The translations under genes were made by a program, and so were the position numbers. A stretch of 64,000 bases of DNA, from positions 620,001 through 684,000 of the forward strand of contig NZ_JAOBTQ010000001.1 in NCBI RefSeq assembly GCF_033366695.1. Reading direction: 5' to 3'. This document shows positions 1 through 8,604 of this stretch, piece by piece; position 1 is the stretch's first letter; every line of letters begins with the position of its first letter. The stretch is from Streptomyces sp. SCL15-4. Lineage in GTDB: Bacteria; Actinomycetota; Actinomycetes; Streptomycetales; Streptomycetaceae. The notes under the pieces are model-generated. The model was not told the origin of the DNA and did not search any database. It saw nothing but the letters and a program-made list of their open reading frames with translations.

Positions 1-1
1 G

Positions 2-121
2 TACGTCAACGGCGAGGATCTGTCCCCCGACCACGGCTACCCGGCGCGGATCATCGTGCCCGCCGCGCCCGGTGTGCTCAACACCAAGTGGGTGGCGCGG
101 CTGGCCTTCGGAGACCTGTGA
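2..121 (+). CDS. Molybdopterin-dependent oxidoreductase, C-terminal end (partial)
   Basis: Only the last 39 codons are in the window; the gene enters from the left edge. The visible residues include NGEDLSPDHGYPARI and VLNTKWVARL, the usual C-terminal signature of sulfite-oxidase-type molybdopterin oxidoreductases, where this stretch belongs to the dimerisation domain. The stop TGA shares its last base with the ATG of the next gene (TGATG at 119-123), so the two are probably translationally coupled. The catalytic domain lies outside the window, so substrate and export signal cannot be judged. Confidence 0.8.
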   Translation, partial: YVNGEDLSPDHGYPARIIVPAAPGVLNTKWVARLAFGDL

Positions 122-597
122 TGCGCCCGCGCCCGCCGCTCGGCAATCCCTTCCGGATCCTGCTGCTGGCCTGCTCGTTCGCGCTCGCCGGCTATGCCGG
201 GGTGCGGCTGCTCGCGGACGACTGGCGGGCCGTGGCGCTGTGGGTGGTCGGGGCGGCCCTGCTGCACGACCTCGTGCTGCTGCCGTTGTACACGGTGGCG
301 GACCGGGCGGTCGTCCGCGGGCTCGGCGCCGCGGGACGGCGGAAGTGGACGCTGTACGTCCGCGTCCCGGCCGCTTTGTCCGGGCTGCTTCTGCTGGTGT
401 GGTTCCCGCTGATCAGCGGGATGGTCGACCGGCGCTACCAGTCCGCCACCGGCCTGTCCCCGGACGGCTTCCTCGCCCGCTGGCTGCTGATCAGCGCGGT
501 GTTGTTCGGCGGCTCGGCGCTGCTGCCGGCGGTGCGGAGCCGAGCGCGCGGGAGGCTGCGCAGGGCGACGAAGCGCCGCGCGCCGGACGTCCACTGA
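121..597 (+). CDS. Small four-helix membrane protein
   Basis: A 158-residue protein starting at the ATG that overlaps the oxidoreductase stop by one base. Four hydrophobic segments are visible at about residues 9-30, 38-60, 83-101 and 121-138, with basic residues after the last helix (RSRARGRLRR). There is no recognisable catalytic motif. Coupling to a molybdopterin oxidoreductase suggests a membrane anchor or an accessory protein of that enzyme, but this is inference from position only. Its last 163 bases overlap the 3' end of the methyltransferase gene on the other strand. Confidence 0.7.
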   Translation: MRPRPPLGNPFRILLLACSFALAGYAGVRLLADDWRAVALWVVGAALLHDLVLLPLYTVADRAVVRGLGAAGRRKWTLYVRVPAALSGLLLLVWFPLISGMVDRRYQSATGLSPDGFLARWLLISAVLFGGSALLPAVRSRARGRLRRATKRRAPDVH

Positions 598-1208
598 CCC
601 ACCGTCCGCCAGTCCGCCCGGCCCGCGTACCGCAGCAGGGCCGGGGTGCCGAGCCGAGCCCAGGGGAAGGCGCCACCGTCCGTCCCGGCCCCGGTGCCGG
701 CGACGACCTGCACCTCGGACCGTTCGTCGACGTCCACCGCGGCTGTCTCGGCGATCAGCAGGCCGCCGGCGCTCAGCAGCCGGGCCACCCGGTCCAGCAG
801 GACCCCCGGATCGCCGCCGATGCCGATGTTGCCGTCCATGAGCAGCACCGTGTCCCAGCGGCCCTCGCCGGGCAGCGGCTCGAACACCGAGCGCCGCAGC
901 GCCTGGCCGCCGAGCCGCACGGTGTGCTCGACGGCGGCCTCGCTGACATCGATCCCGAGGACGGTACGGCCCCGGACGGCGAGTTCCGCCACCAGCCGCC
1001 CCGGCCCGCAGCCGACGTCGAGCACGGCGCCCTCGCAGCGATCCAGCACCGCCCGGTCGACCGGGTCCGCTCGCGCGCACCACCGCTCGACCTCCAGCGG
1101 CAGCAGCCAGCCGTCGCTGCGGCGCAGGAACAGCGGGCCGCGCCCGGTGCGCAGCGCGTCCGCGTAGGGGTCGGCGCCGGCCCAGGCGAGGGCCCGAGGT
1201 GTGCTCAT
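435..1208 (-). CDS. Class I SAM-dependent methyltransferase
   Basis: A 257-residue protein with a Rossmann-type methyltransferase core: motif I VLDVGCGPG at about residues 62-70, an acidic motif II (VLGIDVS), and LLMDGNIGIGG in the motif IV position. ATG was chosen because it overlaps the stop of the upstream DUF2064 gene (ATGA at 1205-1208), so this is the last gene of a three-gene coupled operon with the DUF2064 protein and a glycosyltransferase. The C-terminal 50 or so residues are encoded opposite the end of the convergent membrane-protein gene, and that tail is Arg/Ser/Pro-rich; the functional domain may end sooner. The substrate is unknown. Confidence 0.8.
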   Translation of the reverse strand: MSTPRALAWAGADPYADALRTGRGPLFLRRSDGWLLPLEVERWCARADPVDRAVLDRCEGAVLDVGCGPGRLVAELAVRGRTVLGIDVSEAAVEHTVRLGGQALRRSVFEPLPGEGRWDTVLLMDGNIGIGGDPGVLLDRVARLLSAGGLLIAETAAVDVDERSEVQVVAGTGAGTDGGAFPWARLGTPALLRYAGRADWRTVGQWTSGARRFVALRSLPRARLRTAGSSAEPPNNTALISSQRARKPSGDRPVADW

Positions 1209-1834
1209 CGGGCCGTCCCGGGGCCGGTGTGCGCGGTGCACCGGGCGAGGCGGGCGGCGAACCGGCCGTGCGGTGCGAGCGCGGCGACCGCCGCCGCGTC
1301 GGCGGCGGTGTCCACGTCCCGCAGCCGGGGCAGGTCCCGCACCCGCAGCCCGGCGGCCACCAGCCGCCGCCGCTGCACGGCACCCGTCCACCGCGTCGAC
1401 ATGGGCACGCCCCGAAGCAGTCGTGGGTCGGGCTCGGCCAGGCCCAGCGCCCAGAACCCGCCGTCCGCCGCCGGCCCGAAGCACGCGTCGTACCCGGCGA
1501 AGTCCACGCTCAGCAGCTCCGGGGTCACTTGCGGGGTGTCCATGCCGATGAGCAGGGCAGGACCCTCGCACCGGGCGAACGCGTCGGCCAGCCGGGCGTC
1601 CAGGTCACCCGCGCACTGCGGTACGACGTCGAAGCCGGGTGGCAGCCAGGGGCCGGGCGTCCCGTCCAGTACCAGCACGCGGCGGGTGGCGGGCGTGGCC
1701 GCCACGGCGTGCAGCGTGTCGGCGAGCGCCGCCTCGGCGAGCGCTGCCGCCTGCGCGGGACTGAACGGCGGGGTGAGCCGCGTCTTGACCCGTCCCGGCA
1801 GCGGTTCCTTGGCGATGACGAGCAGCGTGGTCAC
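1205..1834 (-). CDS. DUF2064 / TIGR04282-type glycosyltransferase-like protein
   Basis: A 209-residue protein of the DUF2064 family, which has a nucleotidyltransferase-like (GT-A) fold related to MobA/CofC. The N-terminal loop AKEPLPGRVKTRLTP matches the family's nucleotide-binding segment and LLIGMDTPQ its central signature. The start is GTG, overlapping the upstream glycosyltransferase stop by four bases (GTGA at 1831-1834); its own stop overlaps the methyltransferase ATG. Families like this often sit beside GT2 and methyltransferase genes in actinomycetes, so a joint role in modifying a lipid or sugar carrier is plausible, but no substrate can be read from the sequence. Confidence 0.85.
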   Translation of the reverse strand: MTTLLVIAKEPLPGRVKTRLTPPFSPAQAAALAEAALADTLHAVAATPATRRVLVLDGTPGPWLPPGFDVVPQCAGDLDARLADAFARCEGPALLIGMDTPQVTPELLSVDFAGYDACFGPAADGGFWALGLAEPDPRLLRGVPMSTRWTGAVQRRRLVAAGLRVRDLPRLRDVDTAADAAAVAALAPHGRFAARLARCTAHTGPGTAR

Positions 1835-2535
1835 CGTACGGTCCTCCGGTCGGCCGGGGGTTCGGCCAGGACGCGGCTCATGTCCCGGACCGCCTGCCAG
1901 GTGCCGCGCCAGGTACCCGTCACCTTGGAGCGGCCGGCGCGCGGCGCATACGGCACGTCGTGCTCGGTGATCCGCCAGCCCGCGTCGGCCGCCCTCACCA
2001 CCATCTGGAGCGGATAGCCGCTGCGCCGGTCACTCAGACCGAGTGCGAGCAGCGGCTCCCGGCGGGCCGCGCGCAGCGGGCCGAGGTCGCGCAGCCGCAG
2101 TCCGGTACGGCGGCGCAGCAGTCGCGCGAGCGCGAGGTTGCCGGCCCGGGCGTGCGCGGGCCAGGCGCCCCGGCCCCGCGCCCGCCGTCGGCCGAGGACC
2201 AGGTCGGCCCGGTCGTCGAGGACCTCCCGCACGAAGGGTACGAGGTGCCCGGGGTCGAGCGAGGCGTCGCAGTCGCAGAAGCAGACGACGTCGGCGGTGG
2301 CGGCGGTGAGCCCGGCGTGGCAGGCGGCACCGAACCCGCGCTGCCGCTCGTGGACAACGGTCGCACCGAGGGCGCGGGCGATGTCCGCCGAGCCGTCGGT
2401 GGAGCCGTTGTCCACGACGAGGGCGCGCCAGCCGGCCGGGATCCGCGCGAGCACCCAGGGCAGGGCCGCCGCCTCGTCCAGGCACGGCAACACCACGTCC
2501 ACGCTCGCCGGTGAAGAGGGTGATGAGGTGGTCAC
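1831..2535 (-). CDS. Family 2 glycosyltransferase
   Basis: A 234-residue GT-A glycosyltransferase. The N-terminus VDVVLPCLDEAAALPWVL, the UDP-binding LVVDNGSTDGSAD and the DxD-like FCDCDASLDP at about residues 80-90 are standard GT2 features; a C-terminal Arg-rich region follows and no transmembrane anchor is evident. I chose the GTG at 2535 because the homology starts about ten residues later and AGGG lies about 8 bases upstream; reading further upstream gives low-complexity sequence. It is the first gene of the coupled operon with the DUF2064 and methyltransferase genes. The divergent promoter region is shared with the response regulator. Confidence 0.85.
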   Translation of the reverse strand: MTTSSPSSPASVDVVLPCLDEAAALPWVLARIPAGWRALVVDNGSTDGSADIARALGATVVHERQRGFGAACHAGLTAATADVVCFCDCDASLDPGHLVPFVREVLDDRADLVLGRRRARGRGAWPAHARAGNLALARLLRRRTGLRLRDLGPLRAARREPLLALGLSDRRSGYPLQMVVRAADAGWRITEHDVPYAPRAGRSKVTGTWRGTWQAVRDMSRVLAEPPADRRTVR

Positions 2536-2659
2536 GCCGTTCACCCTACGAATGTGAAGCGGACATATCGGTCTAGTGCTCCTTACGAAACGCGGACGTC
2601 GGGGCTGGGATCCGGCCGCGGAAGCGACACCCTCGACGACCCGGTGCGAGGCTGGGATC

Positions 2660-3442
2660 ATGCAGCAGCCGCATCTGTCCAGCACGGGCAGCGCCACGGA
2701 CGGGACCGCCCCCGCATCCTCCGCACCGGCTCCGCGGTCGGCCTCCGGTGCCGCCCGGGTCCTGGTCGTCGACGACGACGCCACCGTGGCCGAGGTCGTC
2801 GCCGGCTACCTCGGCCGCGCCGGGTACCTGGTGGACCGGGCCGCCGACGGCCCCACCGCCCTCAGGCGCGCCGCCGCCCACTGGCCCGACCTGGTGGTGC
2901 TCGACCTGATGCTGCCCGGCATGGACGGACTGGAGGTCTGCCGCCGGCTGCGCGCACGGGCCGCCGTGCCCGTTGTCATGCTCACCGCCCGCGGCGACGA
3001 GGAGGACCGCGTCCTGGGACTCGAGGTGGGCGCGGACGACTACGTGACCAAGCCGTTCAGCCCCCGCGAACTGGTCCTGCGGGTGCAGTCGGTGCTCCGC
3101 CGCGCCCGCCCCGCCGTGGCCGCCGGCCCGCTGGCCGCCGCCGGGCTCACCGTCGACCCCGCCGCCCGCCGCGCCACCAAGAACGGCACCGAACTCGCGC
3201 TCACCCTGCGCGAGTTCGACCTCCTCGCCTTCTTCCTGCGGCATCCGGGACGGGCGTACACCAGGGAGGACCTGATGCGCGAGGTGTGGGGCTGGGATTT
3301 CGGCGATCTCTCCACCGTCACGGTCCACATTCGCCGGCTGCGCGGCAAGACCGAGGACGACCCGGCCCGGCCGCGCCTGATCCAGACCGTGTGGGGCGTC
3401 GGCTACCGCTTCGACCCGAGCGGCCGGGACGCGGAGGACTGA
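2660..3442 (+). CDS. OmpR/PhoB-family response regulator
   Basis: A 260-residue two-component regulator. After a low-complexity N-terminal tail of about 32 residues comes a receiver domain with acidic pocket VDDD (37-40), phospho-acceptor Asp82 in VVLDLMLPG, and conserved Thr (MLTARG) and Lys131 (VTKPF). The C-terminal winged helix ends in VHIRRLRGK and VWGVGYRF, typical of OmpR/PhoB DNA-binding domains. Its stop is separated by one base from the ATG of the cognate histidine kinase. The ATG has no obvious Shine-Dalgarno sequence, so leaderless translation is possible. The signal sensed is unknown. Confidence 0.92.
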   Translation: MQQPHLSSTGSATDGTAPASSAPAPRSASGAARVLVVDDDATVAEVVAGYLGRAGYLVDRAADGPTALRRAAAHWPDLVVLDLMLPGMDGLEVCRRLRARAAVPVVMLTARGDEEDRVLGLEVGADDYVTKPFSPRELVLRVQSVLRRARPAVAAGPLAAAGLTVDPAARRATKNGTELALTLREFDLLAFFLRHPGRAYTREDLMREVWGWDFGDLSTVTVHIRRLRGKTEDDPARPRLIQTVWGVGYRFDPSGRDAED

Positions 3443-3443
3443 C

Positions 3444-4553
3444 ATGCACGACACCCTGCTCATCGCCCTGTACGCCTTCGCCGGGGCCGCCGTCACCGGC
3501 CTCACGGGGGCCGCCGCGCTGCGGCTGCTGCGGCGACGCTCGCTCACCGTGTCCCTCGCCGTCGTCGCGGCGGTCGGCGTCGGCGGCGTGCTTGCCGGGA
3601 CACTCGCGGTCGCCTGGGCGATGTTCCTCTCCCCGCACGACCTGACCGTGGTGACGACGGTCGTCGCGATGGCGGCCGTGGTCTCCCTGGCGACCGCCCT
3701 CCTGCTGGGCCGCTGGGTCGTCGCCCGCAGCCACGAACTCGCCCTGGCGGCCCGCTCGCTCGGTGAGGCCGGTGGCTTCACGGCCCCACTGGCCCCGGCC
3801 ACCGCCGAACTGGCGCAACTGAGCCGCGAATTGGCAGCCACAAGTGCCCGACTCGCCGAATCACGGGAGCGGGAACGCCTGTTGGAGACCTCACGCCGGG
3901 AACTCGTCGCCTGGATCTCCCACGACCTGCGCACCCCGCTCGCCGGGCTGCGCGCCATGTCGGAGGCCCTGGAGGACGGTGTCGCCGACGATCCCGGCCG
4001 CTATCTGCAACAGATCCGCACCGAGGTCGAGCGCCTCAACGACATGGTCGGCGACCTCTTCGAACTCTCCCGCATCCATGCCGGCACGCTTCCGCTGACA
4101 CCGTCTCGGATCTCCCTCTACGACCTCGTCGGCGACGCCCTCGCCGGAGCCGATCCGCTCGCCCGCGCCCACGGTGTCCGGCTGGTCGGCGACCGGGTGG
4201 AGCCGGTCCCGGTGGAGGTCGACGCCAAGGAGATGAGCCGCGTCCTGGGCAACCTGCTGGTCAACGCCATCCGCCGGACGCCCGCCGACGGCACGGTCGC
4301 CGTCGCCGCCGAGCGCTCGCCCGGCGGCGTGGTCGTCTCCGTGACGGACGGCTGCGGCGGCATCCCCGAGGAGGACCTGCCCCGCGTCTTCGACACCGGC
4401 TGGCGCGGCACCCACGCCCGCACCCCGCCGGCCGGCGCGGGCCTGGGCCTCGCCATCGTGCGCGGCATCGTCGAGGCCCACAGCGGCCGGGCCACCGTGC
4501 GCAACATCCCCGGCGGCTGCCGCTTCGAGGTCACCCTGCCCGCGGCACCCTAG
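3444..4553 (+). CDS. Sensor histidine kinase
   Basis: A 369-residue membrane kinase paired with the preceding regulator (1-base gap). Three hydrophobic segments lie in residues 5-90 with little extracytoplasmic sequence, so it probably senses a membrane or cytoplasmic cue. The H-box is WISHDLRTPLAGLRAMSEAL, phospho-acceptor His160. The N-box NLLVNAIRRTP, G1 box VTDGCGGIPEEDL and G2 box GAGLGLAIVRGIVEAHSG are intact. A HAMP-like linker (ARSHELALAARSLGEAGGF) precedes the dimerisation helix. The gene ends 35 bases before the convergent epimerase stop. Confidence 0.92.
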   Translation: MHDTLLIALYAFAGAAVTGLTGAAALRLLRRRSLTVSLAVVAAVGVGGVLAGTLAVAWAMFLSPHDLTVVTTVVAMAAVVSLATALLLGRWVVARSHELALAARSLGEAGGFTAPLAPATAELAQLSRELAATSARLAESRERERLLETSRRELVAWISHDLRTPLAGLRAMSEALEDGVADDPGRYLQQIRTEVERLNDMVGDLFELSRIHAGTLPLTPSRISLYDLVGDALAGADPLARAHGVRLVGDRVEPVPVEVDAKEMSRVLGNLLVNAIRRTPADGTVAVAAERSPGGVVVSVTDGCGGIPEEDLPRVFDTGWRGTHARTPPAGAGLGLAIVRGIVEAHSGRATVRNIPGGCRFEVTLPAAP

Positions 4554-4588
4554 GCCCACTCGCAGACCCCGCGGCACCCCACCACGGC

Positions 4589-5578
4589 TCACCCGGAGGC
4601 TGCGAACTCCTGCATGCCCTCCGCGAAACCGACCTCCGGCTTCCAGCCCAGCTCGGTCCGCAGCCGCGAGGAGTCGGCCGTGATGTGCCGTACGTCCCCC
4701 AGGCGGTACTCCCCGGTGATCACCGGTGCGGGCCCTCCGTGGGCGTCGGCCAGCGCGCGGGCCATCTCGCCGACGGTGTGCGGCTCGCCGCTGCCGGTGT
4801 TGTACACGGTGAGCACACCCGGGGCGGAACGGCCCTCGAGCGCCAGCAGGTTGGCGGCGGCCACGTCCCGCACATGCACGAAGTCCCGGCGCTGCCGCCC
4901 GTCCTCGAACACGCGGGGCGCCTCACCCCGGGCGAGCGCGGACCGGAAGAAGGAGGCGACACCGGCGTACGGGGTGTCGCGGGGCATCCGGGGCCCGTAC
5001 ACGTTGTGGTAGCGCAGCGACACGGCGGACCCACCCGTCGACCGGGCCCAGGCGGCGGCCAGGTGCTCCTGCGCGAGCTTGGTCGTGGCGTACACGTTGC
5101 GCGGATCGGCCGGCGCGTCCTCGCCGACCAGCCCAGCGATCAGCTCCGCACCACATACCGGGCACCCGGGCTCGAACCGGCCCGCGTCCAGGTCGGCGAC
5201 CGTCCGGGGCCCCGGCCGTACGCCCCCGTCACGCGGACACGCGTACCGCCCTTCCCCGTACACCACCATCGACCCGGCCAGCACGAGGTGCCGTACCCCC
5301 GCCTCCGCCATGGCGGCGAGCAGGACGGCCGTCCCCAGGTCGTTGCGGGAGACGTACTCCGCCGCGTCCCCGAACCCCGCCCCGAGCCCGACCATCGCGG
5401 CCTGATGACACACGGCGTCCGCACCGGCCACGGCCCGGGAGACCGCCTCGGGATCGCGCACGTCCGCGTCTGGTGCCGCGCGCACGTCGAAGACGACCGC
5501 CTCGTGCCCGCGCGCCGTCAGCGCCTCCACGACATGGGACCCGATGAACCCGGCACCGCCGGTGACCAGTACACGCAT
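4589..5578 (-). CDS. NAD-dependent epimerase/dehydratase (extended SDR)
   Basis: A 329-residue extended short-chain dehydrogenase. VTGGAGFIGSHVVEAL at the N-terminus is the NAD-binding Rossmann motif, and NVYATTKLAQEH contains the catalytic Tyr-x3-Lys. YHNVYGPRMP and the C-terminal VYNTGSGEPHTV are typical of UDP-hexose 4-epimerase relatives. An insert with three cysteines (ACPRDGG ... GCPVCGAEL at about residues 113-145) could bind a metal and is seen in a subset of actinobacterial family members. The gene stands alone, convergent with the two-component system; the sugar nucleotide acted on is not evident. Confidence 0.88.
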   Translation of the reverse strand: MRVLVTGGAGFIGSHVVEALTARGHEAVVFDVRAAPDADVRDPEAVSRAVAGADAVCHQAAMVGLGAGFGDAAEYVSRNDLGTAVLLAAMAEAGVRHLVLAGSMVVYGEGRYACPRDGGVRPGPRTVADLDAGRFEPGCPVCGAELIAGLVGEDAPADPRNVYATTKLAQEHLAAAWARSTGGSAVSLRYHNVYGPRMPRDTPYAGVASFFRSALARGEAPRVFEDGRQRRDFVHVRDVAAANLLALEGRSAPGVLTVYNTGSGEPHTVGEMARALADAHGGPAPVITGEYRLGDVRHITADSSRLRTELGWKPEVGFAEGMQEFAASG

Positions 5579-6060
5579 ACACCCACGCTAGGCCCGCCCC
5601 GACGCCGCACCACCCGGCCACGCCCGCACGTCACGACTCCGTAAGGCCGGCGCCCCGGGAGCGAATCGGCGGTGAGGGGACGTGCCGGCCCGGGCCCGGC
5701 AGGACGCCGTCTGGAGCCGCCGGCAGGTCGCCAACCAGGACCGCTCGCTGCCGCGCGACGTACGCGTATGGCGTGGGACGGCCGGCATGTCATCCCCGCG
5801 CGGGCGTCAGACGCCACCGGTTCGCCGAGAAGGATCATCACCAGGCGTGGTGTCGCGGAACGTTGTCACACGAGCGAAGTGGGCTGCCGTTGGACATCGA
5901 CGAGCGGTTCGGGCGGCTGGTCGGAGGCGAGGCGGCGGTCGCTCCCGGCGGCCCCGGCTGACGGGTGGCAGGTCGCCGAGAGCGGCGTACGGCCGATCGT
6001 GAGGTTGGCGAAGACGGCGCCGGTCTCCCCGCCCCCAGCGGATCACTGCGTTTCAGCACG
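5579..6060. other. Intergenic region without a convincing gene
   Basis: About 480 bases between the epimerase start and the pirin stop. Several short open frames exist on both strands, but none has coherent codon bias, a ribosome-binding site and recognisable motifs together. It contains the upstream region of the epimerase; the 3' side may hold the pirin terminator, but no strong hairpin was found. Possible gene debris cannot be excluded. Confidence 0.5.
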
Positions 6061-7032
6061 TCAACGATGGTTTCGCCGCGGTTTCAGCGGCACCGTGGGA
6101 AGCTCGGGCGCGGGGAGCGGGTCGCCGTCATAGCCCTGGACCGAACCGAACCGGTCCCCCGACGCCCACTCGTCGCGTGCCCGGACGATCTCCTCGTGTG
6201 ACCGGCCGATGAAGTTCCACCACATGACGATCTCCTCCTGGAACGGCGGGCCGCCCAGCAGGATCAGGCGGGCCGGCTCGTCCGCCTGGTTCGTCAGGGT
6301 GAGGGTGGTGCGGCCCGGGGGCGCGTAGCCGAGTTCGGCCGGTTTGAGGATGGTTTCGCCGAAGAGGACGTTCCCCGTGTCGACCAGGACGCCGTGCTCG
6401 AAGCCGGAGTCGATGCCGAGCGTGACGGTGGCCTGCGGGGCCAGGTGCAGTTCGGCGCCCAGCAGCGGGGTGAAGGTGCGCACCGGGGAGGTGTCGCCGG
6501 CGAGGGTGCCGAGGAAGACCCGGGCCTCGCCGCCGTCGAGCGGCACGGGCGTGGGCGCGTAGTGCTGGAAGTCCCGCGCGGTGTCGCGGTGTTCCTCGGG
6601 CAGGGCGACCCAGAGCTGCACACCGTGCAGGACCGTGGTCGCGGGAGTGGACACCTCGGAGTGGCAGATGCCGTGCCCGCTCGTCATGAGGTTCAGCTCG
6701 CCGGGCCGGACGTAGGCGTGGACACCGAGGCTGTCCCGGTGTTCGATCTCACCGCTGAAGAGCCAGCTGACGGTCTGGAGACCGATGTGGGGGTGCGGTG
6801 CGACGTCCATGCCTCCGCTGGAGGCCACGTCGTCCGGTCCGTAGTGGTCGGCGAAGCACCAGGCACCGATCAGCGACCGGGATCGCTGGGGCAGCGTGCG
6901 CCGTACCCGCATGGCCCGGGGGCCGCCCAGGGGCACGTCGCGCGGAGTGAGGACCTCGACACCGGCGGGCACCGGCAGGCCGGTCCCGGCGTCGCGGACG
7001 TGGGCGACGGGCACCGCTTCCGTGTTGCTCAC
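6061..7032 (-). CDS. Pirin family protein
   Basis: A 323-residue bicupin of the pirin family. The metal ligands are visible as the two His of PHPHIGLQTVSWLFSG and the His/Glu of GHGICHSEV. Pirins bind Fe and have been described as redox-responsive co-regulators or quercetin dioxygenases. The GTG at 7032 was chosen because GAGAGGAG lies 8-9 bases upstream. The gene is divergent from an AhpD-like peroxidase-type gene with only 97 bases between the starts, an arrangement suggesting joint redox control. Confidence 0.92.
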   Translation of the reverse strand: MSNTEAVPVAHVRDAGTGLPVPAGVEVLTPRDVPLGGPRAMRVRRTLPQRSRSLIGAWCFADHYGPDDVASSGGMDVAPHPHIGLQTVSWLFSGEIEHRDSLGVHAYVRPGELNLMTSGHGICHSEVSTPATTVLHGVQLWVALPEEHRDTARDFQHYAPTPVPLDGGEARVFLGTLAGDTSPVRTFTPLLGAELHLAPQATVTLGIDSGFEHGVLVDTGNVLFGETILKPAELGYAPPGRTTLTLTNQADEPARLILLGGPPFQEEIVMWWNFIGRSHEEIVRARDEWASGDRFGSVQGYDGDPLPAPELPTVPLKPRRNHR

Positions 7033-7129
7033 CGGTCTGCTCCTCTCCCGAGAAGGAAAGTTCGAGTTTCAACATTCACTTGGTGATGATAGGACGTACA
7101 TCAGAACATCGCGCGATGAAGGAGATCAC

Positions 7130-7618
7130 GTGGCCGAGACCGTGACGGCGACCACAGGCGGACGGGTGTTCGTCGACAAGCAGAGCCCGGACGCCTACCA
7201 CGCGATGACGGCGACCGCCGAAACGGTCCGCGCGGTCGCCGCCGGCGCGGGCCTGGACCGCCTCCTCGTCGAACTGGTCAACATCCGCGTGTCCCAGCTC
7301 AACGCCTGCGCCTACTGCCTCGACCTGCACACCCGCGCCGCCCTGCGCGCCGGAGAGACGGCACAGCGGCTGGGCGTGCTGCCCGCCTGGCGGGACACCG
7401 GGCTGTTCTCGCCGCGCGAGCGCGCGGCGCTGGCCCTGGCCGAGGCCACCACCCACCCGTCGGACGCCGAGGCGCAGGACACCGCCTACGCCCTCGCCCG
7501 CTCCGTCCTGTCGGACGACGAGATCTCCGCCGTGATCTGGGTCGCGATCACCATCAACGCCTTCAACCGGGTCTCCGTCATGAGCAAGCACCCGGTGCGT
7601 CCGGCGCCTCCCCGCTGA
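7130..7618 (+). CDS. Carboxymuconolactone decarboxylase / AhpD-like protein
   Basis: A 162-residue all-helical protein with the full AhpD motif E-x11-C-x2-C-x3-H: Glu48, Cys60, Cys63 and His67 (NACAYCLDLH). This motif marks the peroxidatic dithiol centre of alkylhydroperoxidase D-like proteins rather than true decarboxylases. The start is GTG with a perfect AAGGAG at 7119-7124. It is divergent from pirin, so the pair probably forms a small oxidative-stress unit. The 97-base gap is AT-richer than its surroundings and must hold both promoters, but I could not define a clean operator in it. Confidence 0.9.
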   Translation: MAETVTATTGGRVFVDKQSPDAYHAMTATAETVRAVAAGAGLDRLLVELVNIRVSQLNACAYCLDLHTRAALRAGETAQRLGVLPAWRDTGLFSPRERAALALAEATTHPSDAEAQDTAYALARSVLSDDEISAVIWVAITINAFNRVSVMSKHPVRPAPPR

Positions 7619-7795
7619 TCCCGCGTCGACCCGACAGGACGTACCGCGCCGGCCGGGGCCCGGACGCGCGTAAACGCCCTCGTCGTCCGCCGCGGTGAAG
7701 CCGTCGGCCCCGCCGGCCGGCGGAGATCAGTGCGTGGCCTCATCGGAGGAGATCGCCGGCATCACGGCCGGGACGGTCTCCCGGTCAGCGGCGTG

Positions 7796-8371
7796 TCACG
7801 CGCGGACCAGGGGTGTGTCGACCAGGTGCTCCGCGAGGAACCACGCCTGGAGTTCGCCGGTGCGGATCACCTGGGAGACCAGCAGGTCGTTGGTGCCGTC
7901 GTCGCCCAGTTCCGCGACGCGGGCCGCCGCGTCGTGCGCGTCGGCCAGGATGGTCTCGTGCGCTTCGAGGAGCCGGGAGAGCATCGCGGGCACTTCCTCG
8001 ACACCGTCCGGCGGGCGCGGGATCGAGGTGAGCTCGGCGACGTGCCGGGAGTCTCCCACGGCCACGCCGCCCAGTGTCTGGACGCGCTCGGCGAGCGTGT
8101 CGACCAGGGCGAGCTGCTGTGCCGCGTGCTGGTCCAGGACGAGGTGCAGCTGGTAGAAGGTCGCGCCGCGCACCAGCCAGTGGTGCTTCTTGTAGAGGCC
8201 GTAGAGGATCTGCGTGTCGGCGAGGGCCTTGTTGAGCCGCTGGCAGGAGTACATGCGGGCCTCGTACGACAGGGCCAGCGGGAACTGCTTGACGGTGCCG
8301 AACTCCTGGATGATGCGGCCCTTCTGGTGCAGCCGGGGCTGACTGCCGGTGGGCGTGATGTCGGTGGTCAT
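7796..8371 (-). CDS. dps: Dps family ferritin-like DNA-binding protein
   Basis: A 191-residue Dps-type protein that stores iron, detoxifies H2O2 and compacts DNA. The dimer-interface ferroxidase residues appear in KKHHWLVRGATFYQLH and in the helix containing LDQHAAQQ, followed by LAERVQTLGG; a polar N-terminal tail of about 20 residues could contact DNA. The length fits Streptomyces Dps proteins (about 170-220). ATG at 8371 has GGAGACGG just upstream. The gene converges with the AhpD-like gene, enriching this stretch for oxidative-stress functions. Confidence 0.9.
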   Translation of the reverse strand: MTTDITPTGSQPRLHQKGRIIQEFGTVKQFPLALSYEARMYSCQRLNKALADTQILYGLYKKHHWLVRGATFYQLHLVLDQHAAQQLALVDTLAERVQTLGGVAVGDSRHVAELTSIPRPPDGVEEVPAMLSRLLEAHETILADAHDAAARVAELGDDGTNDLLVSQVIRTGELQAWFLAEHLVDTPLVRA

Positions 8372-8447
8372 GGTCCGTCTCCTGCGGTTGGTGCGCTGTG
8401 TACACCGGTGACGCTAGGCGTGGAACGCCCTGCCGCCTTGTCCGAGA

Positions 8448-8557
8448 GCGCATGTGTGTGTGCGCGTCAGCGCAGACGTGGTCGTGGTCCGTGCAGGTCC
8501 GTGTGCGTGTGCGCGTCCACGAGCCGGGTGCGAGTCCGCGCGTGTGCGTGCGCGCGT
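8448..8557. repeat. Three alternating purine-pyrimidine (Z-DNA-prone) tracts
   Basis: Perfect purine-pyrimidine alternation runs over 8448-8467 (20 nt, GT/GC steps), 8500-8516 (17 nt) and 8537-8557 (21 nt). Such (GC/GT)n runs are the classic sequences that adopt Z-DNA under negative supercoiling. They lie about 80-185 bases upstream of the dps start. No exact repeat unit or spacing indicative of a CRISPR or minisatellite is present. Confidence 0.6.
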
Positions 8558-8604
8558 CAGCGGGAAGTGGGTCCGCGTCGACGCTCGTGACCCGGGCGGG
8601 CATG

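Noticed and set aside
5672..6133. Possible genes in the epimerase-pirin gap
   Set aside because: Open frames on both strands overlap each other, lack ribosome-binding sites and show no domain or consistent third-position GC pattern.
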